Of a stretch of 17,800 nucleotides of DNA, positions 7,259 to 13,362 are shown piece after piece (the stretch's first letter is position 1; every line of letters starts with the position of its first letter). Source of the DNA: Lachnospiraceae bacterium (GTDB taxonomy: Bacteria > Bacillota_A > Clostridia > Lachnospirales > Lachnospiraceae); contig JAFSFU010000191.1 in the NCBI GenBank assembly GCA_017435025.1, positions 1 through 17,800 on the forward strand, given 5' to 3'. The notes below the pieces were generated by a model, which did no database searches, was not told the origin of the DNA, and saw nothing but the letters and a program-made list of their open reading frames with translations. The position numbers and the translations under genes were made by a program.

Positions 7259-7515
7259 AACAAAAAGAAAAATAAATATCAAAGAAATGGAGGTACAGTC
7301 CAAAGAAATATTAAGTTATCCTCAGGAAAAATTTTTATAAATGTCAACTTATAAAAATGGATAATAAAAAGAAATGATAATTGAGGGTATTATCAAAAGT
7401 AGTTGAAAGTACTACAAAAACAAAATTTAAATAGATTTAAGAGGTATTAATCCAATGAACGAAATGTTTTAAGGAGCAGGTATTGATGTAAAGAAATCGA
7501 TATCTGCTCCTAATT
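7259..7515 (+). ncRNA. Candidate small structured RNA (or micro-ORF transcript)
   Basis: This interval follows a consensus plus-strand promoter and ends in a long hairpin. It contains a perfect ten-pair stem (7331-7340 with 7349-7358), a perfect seven-pair stem (7375-7381 with 7389-7395), a five-pair stem (7399-7403 with 7411-7415), and the terminal 15-pair hairpin. The two middle hairpins have similar seven-base loops, TGAGGGT and TGAAAGT. Overlapping micro-ORFs of 5 to 17 codons also occur: 7287-7340, 7341-7364, 7357-7377, 7374-7406 and 7455-7472. Only the last has a fair SD, AAGAGG at 7439-7444. The MATE promoters face the other way. I recognise no known RNA family; an AT-rich decayed remnant is the alternative. 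Confidence 0.4.
7473..7510. terminator. Long hairpin between the M20 gene and the candidate small RNA
   Basis: Arms 7473-7487 and 7496-7510 form a 15-pair stem (wobbles at 7480/7503 and 7484/7499) around an eight-base loop. It begins GGAGCAG and ends CTGCTCC. It is 24 bases downstream of the M20 stop on the minus strand and ends the candidate plus-strand RNA. The plus side continues TAATTATTTATATT and the minus side TTAAAACATTT, so neither has a clean T-run. A bidirectional terminator between converging transcripts is the simplest reading. Confidence 0.55.
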
Positions 7516-7534
7516 ATTTATATTGCATATTCTT

Positions 7535-8719
7535 TTACTGCATCATTTTCACTACTGTTCTCATATAGTATTCAATGGAATCCAGATAGTCTTTGATAAG
7601 AATCTTTTCATTTGGCATAGTCGCATCCATTTCATCTGCTGCTCCCCAGTTAGGAATTAAAATTCCATTGTATGCTGCAATCGTTGCAGCATCGGAACCA
7701 CCATGTCTTCTGAAAATCTCAGCCTTTCTGCCGGTTGTCTCCTCATATGCTTCCACACAAGCTTTTACAATCGCTGAATCTTCCGGAACTTCAAGAACCG
7801 GACGGTCAGAAATCACCTCCAAAGTATATTCCATCTCGGAGTCCAGTTCCTTCAGGGAATCTAAAATTGCCCTAATCTCTTTCTCAATTTTTTCATGTGT
7901 ATCCCCCGGAACCATACGATAATCTATGGAAAAGCGGCTCTTAGATGCGTGTACATTCGTTGCCTCTCCGGCGTGAAGTGTTGTAATTGAGAATGATGCA
8001 CAATCATAGTGAGGATCTTTTCTTTCCTTCACTTCATCTCTATATTGGTACAATGCATTGATCGCGCGAACAGACTTCTCCAACGCATTTTTTCTCGGAT
8101 GATTTCTGGATGAAGATGCCGGTTCACTCTGATAAGTGATCCATGCACGATAAATGCCACTATGACCCACAAGAATTCTGCCATGTGTCGGCTCCATACA
8201 AATTCCAAAATCGCCATTGAGCAATTCCTGCTTCACCATCCATTTTACACCGTATCGGCCACCAATCTCTTCGTCGCACATGTAACTGAGCAGCACACTG
8301 CCTTTTGGATCAAATCCCATTCTCTTCAAGAGTGTTACAGCCATCAATGCTGCCGCGTCTCCGCCCTTCATATCAGAAGCACCGCGTCCATACACATATC
8401 CGTCTGCAACTTTTCCGGAAAACGGACCATAAAGTCCCGGATTCGCTGCATCAGCCGGGAATGTATCCATATGCCCATTGAACACAAATCGTTTGCCGCT
8501 TTCGGAACCAAACCATTCACCTAACACATTCGGATGCTCCTCCGAAATTCCATGGATCTGCGGTTCAATTCCTGCCTTCTCGATCCATTTTGCAAAAACC
8601 TTGCTGATCGGTACTTCATGCTCTGTGACACTCGGAGTCTGTAAAATTTCCTGAAGACATTCCAGCGCCTCCTGCTCTGCTTCCATGACCACATCGTGAA
8701 TCTTGTTTACATCAAACAT
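7535..8719 (-). CDS. M20-family metallohydrolase (ArgE/DapE/YgeY-like), atypical active site
   Basis: A 394-residue cytosolic zinc-dependent amidohydrolase-like protein. Visible family positions are H83 and D85 (NGHMDTF), the bridging D116 (GRGASDMKGG), the E150-E151 pair (CDEEIGG) and E176 (MEPTHG). The lid domain runs from about 185 to 300. Two normally conserved histidines are replaced: the lid-domain His before SS, where the protein reads PASSSR (S202), and the C-terminal metal His of the A-H-x-P-N-E motif, here ATMPNE (T367). Activity may be altered or lost; alternatively the substrate class differs. The ATG at 8719 follows a purine-rich GAGGAGGAAGAGG stretch; a longer frame start is rejected. 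It is transcribed divergently from a MarR regulator with an operator-like palindrome at its transcription start. The substrate (peptide, acyl-amino acid or other amide) is not readable. Confidence 0.9.
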   Translation of the reverse strand: MFDVNKIHDVVMEAEQEALECLQEILQTPSVTEHEVPISKVFAKWIEKAGIEPQIHGISEEHPNVLGEWFGSESGKRFVFNGHMDTFPADAANPGLYGPFSGKVADGYVYGRGASDMKGGDAAALMAVTLLKRMGFDPKGSVLLSYMCDEEIGGRYGVKWMVKQELLNGDFGICMEPTHGRILVGHSGIYRAWITYQSEPASSSRNHPRKNALEKSVRAINALYQYRDEVKERKDPHYDCASFSITTLHAGEATNVHASKSRFSIDYRMVPGDTHEKIEKEIRAILDSLKELDSEMEYTLEVISDRPVLEVPEDSAIVKACVEAYEETTGRKAEIFRRHGGSDAATIAAYNGILIPNWGAADEMDATMPNEKILIKDYLDSIEYYMRTVVKMMQ

Positions 8720-8750
8720 TATCCTCTTCCTCCTCACAAAACCAAACATC

Positions 8751-8771
8751 TTAGTTCGTATGCCTAACTAA
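8751..8771. promoter_or_regulatory. MarR-type operator at the M20 transcription start
   Basis: Perfect outer half-sites TTAGTT (8751-8756) and AACTAA (8766-8771) flank a nine-base centre, a 21-base palindrome. It begins two bases downstream of the M20 -10 element and covers the expected start point, a classic repressor position. The divergent marR gene makes its product the obvious candidate ligand. Confidence 0.6.
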
Positions 8772-8772
8772 T

Positions 8773-8801
8773 AATATACAGAAAGTATCTGTGATTGTCA
8801 A
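8773..8801 (-). promoter_or_regulatory. Promoter of the M20 hydrolase gene
   Basis: On the minus strand a perfect TTGACA (8796-8801), a 17-base spacer and TATATT (8773-8778). The leader to the start codon is about 50 bases and contains the operator palindrome at its beginning. Confidence 0.7.
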
Positions 8802-8828
8802 CGCACAACTCCAATAATATTTTATATA

Positions 8829-8857
8829 TTGAAGCAAGCATTCTTCTAATGTATAAT
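8829..8857 (+). promoter_or_regulatory. Promoter of the marR gene
   Basis: TTGAAG (8829-8834), 17 bases and a perfect TATAAT (8852-8857) on the plus strand. Transcription is expected near 8864, leaving a leader of about 30 bases before the TTG start at 8893. Confidence 0.6.
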
Positions 8858-8876
8858 TGTTTTACAAGCTAACTAA
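8856..8876. promoter_or_regulatory. Degenerate second operator at the marR promoter
   Basis: The half-site AACTAA, preceded by CT as in the operator at 8751-8771, recurs at 8871-8876. At the matching 21-base spacing lies ATTGTT (8856-8861), which shares four of six bases with TTAGTT. It overlaps the end of the -10 element and the expected start point, as an autoregulatory site would. It is weaker than the first copy. Confidence 0.35.
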
Positions 8877-8892
8877 TTGGAGGATATTGGAA

Positions 8893-9357
8893 TTGAAGGA
8901 AGCAAATTATCATTCATACGATTATAAACATCAATCGGATCTGATTACAGAATTCTGGGATCATTTTGCCAGAACGGCAGATACATTAAAAGACTACGGC
9001 AACGGTGATTTCATTAGTCGCACACAAATGCATCTTTTAGCGATTATTCATTCCACTCCCGGCATCACGGCTTCCGAACTTGCTGTCATGAAACAGAGAA
9101 AAAAGAGCACTGTTTCCCAGGTTCTAAATGTATTAGAGAAAAAGGGATATTTATATCGTGTTGCTGACGAAAAAGATGCAAAGAAAATGCATCTATACCC
9201 AACGGAAAGCGGAAAAAAGTTGTGCGAACTTCATGAAGCGTATGATGAAAAAATCATGGCAGAAAGATATTGGAAACTCCTGCAGACCTGCACCGAAGAA
9301 GAGATTGATCATTTTTATAAAGTTATGATTGCGTTTAATCGTATTTTGAAGCAATAA
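8893..9357 (+). CDS. MarR-family transcriptional regulator
   Basis: A 154-residue winged-helix regulator of ordinary MarR length. The helix-turn-helix and wing are seen around residues 35-100: TQMHLLAIIHSTPGITASEL (first helices), then a recognition helix with STVSQVLNVLEKKGYL and a wing containing DEKDAKKMHLYPTESG. Flanking helices would form the dimer. The start is assigned to TTG at 8893, nine bases after GGAGG at 8879-8883. The longer frame beginning at TTG 8857 has no SD and would start inside the -10 element, so it is rejected. Because it is divergent from the M20 gene and a palindrome covers that gene's start point, local repression relieved by a small-molecule ligand is inferred. A strong terminator follows its stop within ten bases. 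Confidence 0.9.
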   Translation: MKEANYHSYDYKHQSDLITEFWDHFARTADTLKDYGNGDFISRTQMHLLAIIHSTPGITASELAVMKQRKKSTVSQVLNVLEKKGYLYRVADEKDAKKMHLYPTESGKKLCELHEAYDEKIMAERYWKLLQTCTEEEIDHFYKVMIAFNRILKQ

Positions 9358-9362
9358 CCAAA

Positions 9363-9400
9363 GGCTGGAATTCCTAAAAATAAGGATTCCAGCCTCTTTT
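9363..9400 (+). terminator. Intrinsic terminator of marR
   Basis: GGCTGGAATTCCT (9363-9375) pairs with AGGATTCCAGCC (9383-9394), one T bulged, followed by TCTTTT. It starts five bases after the marR stop. On the other strand the stem is followed by TTT, so it may also stop the convergent tRNA transcript. Confidence 0.85.
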
Positions 9401-9402
9401 CG

Positions 9403-9475
9403 TCGGAGCAACCAGACTTGAACTGGCGACCTCTCGCCCCCCAGACGAGCGCGCTACCAACTGCGCCATACCCCG
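9403..9475 (-). tRNA. tRNA-Pro (anticodon GGG)
   Basis: The minus strand folds as a full 73-base cloverleaf: acceptor CGGGGTA with TGCTCCG (two wobble pairs), D arm GCGC/GCGC around AGTTGGTA, anticodon stem CTCGT/GCGAG with loop CTGGGGG giving anticodon GGG, five-base variable region, and T arm GCCAG/CTGGT around TTCAAGT. The discriminator base is A and the CCA end is not encoded, so a CCA-adding enzyme is required. GGG reads CCC and CCU proline codons. Confidence 0.95.
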
Positions 9476-9505
9476 TTTCCTATAATTCTATGACTCTAAA
9501 TCAAA

Positions 9506-9534
9506 ATTATACCAGATATTATAAAAAAAGGCAA
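9506..9534 (-). promoter_or_regulatory. Promoter of the tRNA-Pro gene
   Basis: On the minus strand TTGCCT (9529-9534), 17 bases and a perfect TATAAT (9506-9511), about 30 bases before the tRNA 5' end. The -35 element overlaps the terminator stem of the upstream wall hydrolase gene. Confidence 0.55.
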
Positions 9535-9561
9535 TGTCACATTTCAGTAACATTGCCTTTT
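9523..9561 (-). terminator. Intrinsic terminator of the SH3/NlpC hydrolase gene
   Basis: Arms 9530-9540 and 9547-9557 form an 11-pair stem (GGCAATGT with ACATTGCC plus three inner pairs) around a six-base loop. The minus strand continues with seven T residues, a textbook terminator 38 bases after the hydrolase stop. The plus strand also ends TTTT. Confidence 0.85.
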
Positions 9562-9595
9562 CATCATAAATTCAATAAACTCCTCTGTTCCCGGT

Positions 9596-11317
9596 TTAAT
9601 CACCAAGAACATTTACAATTTTCGCCGGTGTACGATAATTCCAGGAAGAAATCTTGATACCGGTCTTTGCACTGGACGCATGACATACCTGACCATTGCC
9701 TATGTAAAGAGCCACATGGTTGATCACACCATTGCTGCCTGTGTAGAATATCAGATCACCCGGCCGCATTTGGCTGGAACTGATGGATTTACCGCAGCTC
9801 GCCTGAGATCTGGAACTATGCGGCAGGGATACACCAAATTTCTTCATTACAGACATCGTGAAACCGGAACAATCGGCACCGTTTGTCAGGCTGGTTCCTC
9901 CCCACACATATGGGTTGCCTACAAACTGCACTGCATAGTTGGCAATTTCCGCACGTTTGGAAGATACACTTCCCGCATTGGATCCTGCAGCACCGTCATT
10001 GGTCTTGTTGGAAGAACTGCTCGGCTTGGATGAAGAACTGCCTGTATTGGAACTTCCTGTGTTGGAGGAAGCAGCCTTTGTTGTCTTCGGCTTGGACGAT
10101 TCTACAACGATCGGTGTATACTTGACTGCTTCATTCAGTCCGTATTTTACATCCACATAGTCACTGGAAATGAACGCATTGGTATCATCCAATTCAATCT
10201 CAACCCAGCCATCCTGCTGGCTTACTACATGGAATCTCTCATTGCTTGCGATCTGAGTCCAAATGGAGGAATCCGTATTCGGTTCCGAGCGGACATTTAC
10301 GCCATCCGTATTTGCGATCGCCATCAACTCGGATACCTGCATCGCTTTATCTTTCGCCGCCTGACCGGTGAGGATATACTCAGCTTTTACATAACCGGTT
10401 ACTTTACCGGAACGGATCTTGTACCATCCATCATCGGTCTCATCTAAAATATCACATCCGGCATTACCGGCCAACTTACCGATAATCTTGCCATTTGTCT
10501 CACTTGGATTGTCGCGAACATTCAGATAATTGGATACATTGGATACACCGAGATTATCATACAAACTAAGTACGGTAGTTCTCATATCCTGCTTTCTTGC
10601 CTCATTCAGCGTATAGCGGATCTCTACATAATCAGCAGAAATAAAGCCATCATCGATCTGTACCCAGCCATCCTGCTGACCTTTTACAAGGTATCGTTCG
10701 CCTTCCAGTACCTGGCCGACGATTTCGCCATCCGGACTTGCCTCGGCACGGACGTTCAGCTTATTTGCCTGCACAACCGCACGCTCTGCAACAAATTCTG
10801 CTGCCATTTCCTTTGCCTTATCTCCGGTATGGATATACTGGGAGCTAACGTAACCGGTCACACCGCCGGAAGAGATCTTATACCATCCCTCATTGGAAGT
10901 GTCCACAACTTCACATGCGGCACCTCTCTGCAGTTTACCAATTACTTCACCGAACGCCTCCGGTGTCTTTCTTACATTCAGATAACCGGATACTTCTGCG
11001 ATACCAAGATTCGCATAGCCATCCAGTACCGCCTGCACCGTCGCATCATGCTCCTGCTCCGCAATTTCTTCCGCAGAAAGTGTTGTTTCAAGAACAATGG
11101 AAATTGGTTCGGCAGACGCTGTTTCCGGAGCTTCGGTTATCTCTAACGATGCCGCTACAGACTCCACTTTGATCTTAGAGCCAAGCTCATCACGATTTCC
11201 CAACATACCACCAACAACAGCCACTACCGCTACCACAGCTGCAGTCACACCGGCTGCGGCCGCATATTTTAACGGACTGTTATGTTTTTTACGTTTATAT
11301 TTTTTATCTTCTGACAT
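9596..11317 (-). CDS. Membrane-anchored cell wall hydrolase, four SH3b domains plus NlpC/P60
   Basis: A 573-residue peptidoglycan endopeptidase-like protein. It has a basic N-terminal tail (residues 1-17), one transmembrane or uncleaved signal-anchor helix at about 18-40, and an acidic stretch to about 95. Four bacterial SH3 domains follow at about 108-163, 186-232, 261-316 and 338-390, then a Ser/Thr/Asn/Lys linker at about 405-453 and an NlpC/P60 domain at 455-573. The catalytic triad is clear: C483 in ADCSGF, H534 in NHVALYIG and H546 in CHASS. Such enzymes cut stem peptides, usually after D-Glu, with SH3 domains binding the wall. The ATG at 11317 follows AGGAG by ten bases. It has its own promoter at 11381-11409 and a strong terminator, so it is monocistronic. 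The tail-anchor form suggests action at the outer face of the membrane. Confidence 0.94.
   Translation of the reverse strand: MSEDKKYKRKKHNSPLKYAAAAGVTAAVVAVVAVVGGMLGNRDELGSKIKVESVAASLEITEAPETASAEPISIVLETTLSAEEIAEQEHDATVQAVLDGYANLGIAEVSGYLNVRKTPEAFGEVIGKLQRGAACEVVDTSNEGWYKISSGGVTGYVSSQYIHTGDKAKEMAAEFVAERAVVQANKLNVRAEASPDGEIVGQVLEGERYLVKGQQDGWVQIDDGFISADYVEIRYTLNEARKQDMRTTVLSLYDNLGVSNVSNYLNVRDNPSETNGKIIGKLAGNAGCDILDETDDGWYKIRSGKVTGYVKAEYILTGQAAKDKAMQVSELMAIANTDGVNVRSEPNTDSSIWTQIASNERFHVVSQQDGWVEIELDDTNAFISSDYVDVKYGLNEAVKYTPIVVESSKPKTTKAASSNTGSSNTGSSSSKPSSSSNKTNDGAAGSNAGSVSSKRAEIANYAVQFVGNPYVWGGTSLTNGADCSGFTMSVMKKFGVSLPHSSRSQASCGKSISSSQMRPGDLIFYTGSNGVINHVALYIGNGQVCHASSAKTGIKISSWNYRTPAKIVNVLGD
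10124..11038 (-). repeat. Internal duplication of an SH3b pair (A-B-A-B)
   Basis: Residues 94-240 and 248-398 of the wall hydrolase align as two copies of one unit. Each unit has a lead of the form YxNLGxxxVSxYLNVR, an SH3 domain containing GWYKI and VTGYV, a spacer, a second SH3 domain with NVR and QQDGWV, and an end of the form YxLNEAxK. The copies have diverged, so the duplication is old. Confidence 0.8.
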
Positions 11318-11380
11318 CGATTTTCATCTCCTGTGTCTATCTGCATTTCGCTGTTACAAAAGTATTACATTCCAGACTAC

Positions 11381-11409
11381 ATTCTATCAAAATACCGATG
11401 TACTGTCAA
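11381..11409 (-). promoter_or_regulatory. Promoter of the SH3/NlpC hydrolase gene
   Basis: On the minus strand a perfect TTGACA (11404-11409), 17 bases and TAGAAT (11381-11386). The leader is about 55 bases and shows no riboswitch-like fold that I can recognise. Confidence 0.7.
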
Positions 11410-11464
11410 ATTTTTTAACTAAACGTTCACAACATTTTTCCTTACGATTTTCTTTACTCCTTCG

Positions 11465-12274
11465 TTACCAGTCCACGACCCTGTCCACGATCTCCTGCTG
11501 CTCCGTACTGGTGCGTCGCAAATAAATTCTTGTAGTCTCAATACTTTCGTGTCCCATCAGGTCAGCCAGCAATGCGATATCACTGAATCGATCCAGAAAA
11601 CTTTTGGCATATCGGTGCCGGAATGAATGAGGATAGACTACCGCCGGATTGATATCATATCGATTTGCCAACACCTTCAACTGTCCTGCAATCCCTCTGG
11701 TCGTAATACGGTTTCCCTGCTTATTTAAAAAGAGGAAGCCGCTCTCCTGGCCGCGTTCTTTCAGCCAGGCAAGTGCTTCCTCTCTCAATGCCTTTGGGAT
11801 ATAGATCCTGCGTAATTTTCCGCCTTTGGAATACAGGTCTACATAACCGATTTTTACATGTTCCGCCTTAATCTGTATCAGTTCGCTGACCCGGACTCCT
11901 GTGGCCGCCATAAACCGAACCACAAAATACCAAAATGTGTCCTGATCTTCTTTCAGGCAGTTTTTCAAATATTCGTAATCAGCCTCGCTGATCACGTTTT
12001 CGAGGAAGGCTTTCTGCTGCACTTTCACAAACTGCAGCTTCAGTTCCCCTTTTCCAATACTGTCCAGATAACAATTGATCGCCCGGATCCGCAGATTCAC
12101 AGTCTTTGGCTTGTAGGATTCAATAAGCCACATTTTGTGCGCCCGCAGATTTTTCTTATTGACTGCGTCGAACTGCGCAAAATACTGCCGCACTGCAAAG
12201 GTGTAGGAAACAATCGTATTTTCTGCCAGATTGGTGCCTCTTAGATACGTCTCAAATTTGTCCATTTTCATCAT
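11465..12274 (-). CDS. Tyrosine recombinase/integrase (orphan)
   Basis: A 269-residue site-specific recombinase. The N-terminal SAM-like core-binding domain (about 1-80) precedes a catalytic domain with every expected residue: R128 in ATGVRVSEL, a catalytic lysine around K150-K153 in SKGGK, H216 and R219 in HSFRHRY, H242 in MGHESIETT and the nucleophile Y251 in TRIYLR. It lacks the N-terminal arm-binding domain of phage integrases and is shorter than XerC/XerD (about 300 residues). No excisionase, relaxase or phage gene is nearby. The start at 12274 is eight bases after AGGAGG. Its stop lies about 55 bases before the hydrolase promoter. It may belong to the transcript coming from DUF1177, 92 bases upstream, as no good promoter is seen between them. 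Targets are unknown; I found no flanking inverted repeats for a DNA-inversion role. Confidence 0.92.
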   Translation of the reverse strand: MMKMDKFETYLRGTNLAENTIVSYTFAVRQYFAQFDAVNKKNLRAHKMWLIESYKPKTVNLRIRAINCYLDSIGKGELKLQFVKVQQKAFLENVISEADYEYLKNCLKEDQDTFWYFVVRFMAATGVRVSELIQIKAEHVKIGYVDLYSKGGKLRRIYIPKALREEALAWLKERGQESGFLFLNKQGNRITTRGIAGQLKVLANRYDINPAVVYPHSFRHRYAKSFLDRFSDIALLADLMGHESIETTRIYLRRTSTEQQEIVDRVVDW

Positions 12275-12366
12275 ATTGAATACCTCCTTCCAATACGATT
12301 CTAACAGGCAAATTTTGACATATTCCTACTTTTTTCTTACATTTAAATCAAATACTGATTCAAAAA

Positions 12367-13308
12367 CTAATCCTGCTTGCCCAGTGTCTGGAAATGCTCC
12401 ATATTGCCGTACAGTTTTAAGATTCTGCCAAACTCTTCCTCGTCATAGAAAGAGCATGTACCATTGCCGTATGCTTTTGCAACTTCCAGCATAAATCTTC
12501 CTGCCTCTTCCATATCCTCAAGGTGGGAAGCACCTGTTGCACAACCTGCTACTGCAGACTCAGTTGTGATCGCAACACCTACAACCGGAGCCTTTGTAGC
12601 CGTTGCCGGCTGGAGAATACTGTTCAGATGGTAGAGACCATTTCCGTACGGAGTAATATCCTGCTGGCTCAGAGCAAACACTACCGGAAGTTTGCCGGTT
12701 GTGGACTGCATCACATCAAGAATATTTTCACTCACACGAAGGATATAACCCTCTTTTACAGTTGGAGAAATTGCAAAACCTCTGTGGTTGATGATACGGT
12801 TGCCCTTTGTTGTATCTACTACCAGAACTGCATCAAGATCCGGAGTTACTTCTTCCTTATTTACCTGCCATGTCTCTACCGGAGAGTTCATGAACGGCAC
12901 CGGCTCGTGCGGAGTTGTCGGAGCATCCGGACAAATGTGAGTGGAAACAAATACGTCGCCCTCCAGGAAATCACCCTTTTTCTGCATATCCAGAAGCTTT
13001 GCAGCAACTGCAAGCGCTGTCAGTGCGCCATCACCGTCAGATACAAAGCCAAGCTGTTCCGGTCTTGCACCAAGGCCTCCAAGACGGCCAAGAATACCGA
13101 TTGTCTTTGCTGTACCGCCTGCGCTCTTACCATTCTTACCCGGAATCAGGATTCTTACCATATCGGTATGGCCCTTCGGTCCGTGTAACGGATAGGTTTC
13201 AACCTGACAATCCGGAACGATGGAACGAAGATAGTCCACCACCTGTGCACCGGATGCTGTTGAGCTGTCAAGAATGTCAAAAAGTTCAATAAACTGTTTA
13301 TATAACAT
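12367..13308 (-). CDS. DUF1177 family protein
   Basis: A 313-residue cytosolic protein of the DUF1177 family, function not established. Conserved-looking segments are SDGDGALTALAVAAKLLDM at about 90-108, STHICPDAPTTPHEP at 122-136, VVDTTKGNRIINHRGFAISP at 163-182, FALSQQDITPYGNG at 211-224 and TTESAVAGCATGASHLEDM at 248-266. The acidic and histidine residues in these blocks, particularly D91/D93, H124, D128, H134 and E135, are arranged rather like metal ligands of M28/M42-type aminopeptidases; that is inference. The ATG at 13308 follows GGGAGA. It lies 54 bases after the TAXI binding lipoprotein gene in the same direction and probably shares its promoter, suggesting a role in handling the ligand taken up. 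Assignment to DUF1177 is from recall of the family pattern. Confidence 0.8.
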   Translation of the reverse strand: MLYKQFIELFDILDSSTASGAQVVDYLRSIVPDCQVETYPLHGPKGHTDMVRILIPGKNGKSAGGTAKTIGILGRLGGLGARPEQLGFVSDGDGALTALAVAAKLLDMQKKGDFLEGDVFVSTHICPDAPTTPHEPVPFMNSPVETWQVNKEEVTPDLDAVLVVDTTKGNRIINHRGFAISPTVKEGYILRVSENILDVMQSTTGKLPVVFALSQQDITPYGNGLYHLNSILQPATATKAPVVGVAITTESAVAGCATGASHLEDMEEAGRFMLEVAKAYGNGTCSFYDEEEFGRILKLYGNMEHFQTLGKQD

Positions 13309-13362
13309 AATCTGTCTCCCTTCTGCGTTTCAGGCCGCCGCCCATAATGTGTTTATTTATAT

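Noticed and set aside
11318..11464. Possible invertible promoter segment beside the recombinase
   Set aside because: I looked for inverted repeats flanking the hydrolase promoter and found none of useful length.
9403..12274. Idea that the tRNA-Pro and the tyrosine recombinase bound an integrated element
   Set aside because: The tRNA 3' end faces away from the recombinase, a housekeeping wall hydrolase lies between, and no repeat of the tRNA 3' end was found towards the recombinase.
12275..12366. Separate promoter for the recombinase
   Set aside because: A TAGAAT-like -10 is present but no acceptable -35 lies at 16-18 bases, so read-through from DUF1177 is at least as likely.
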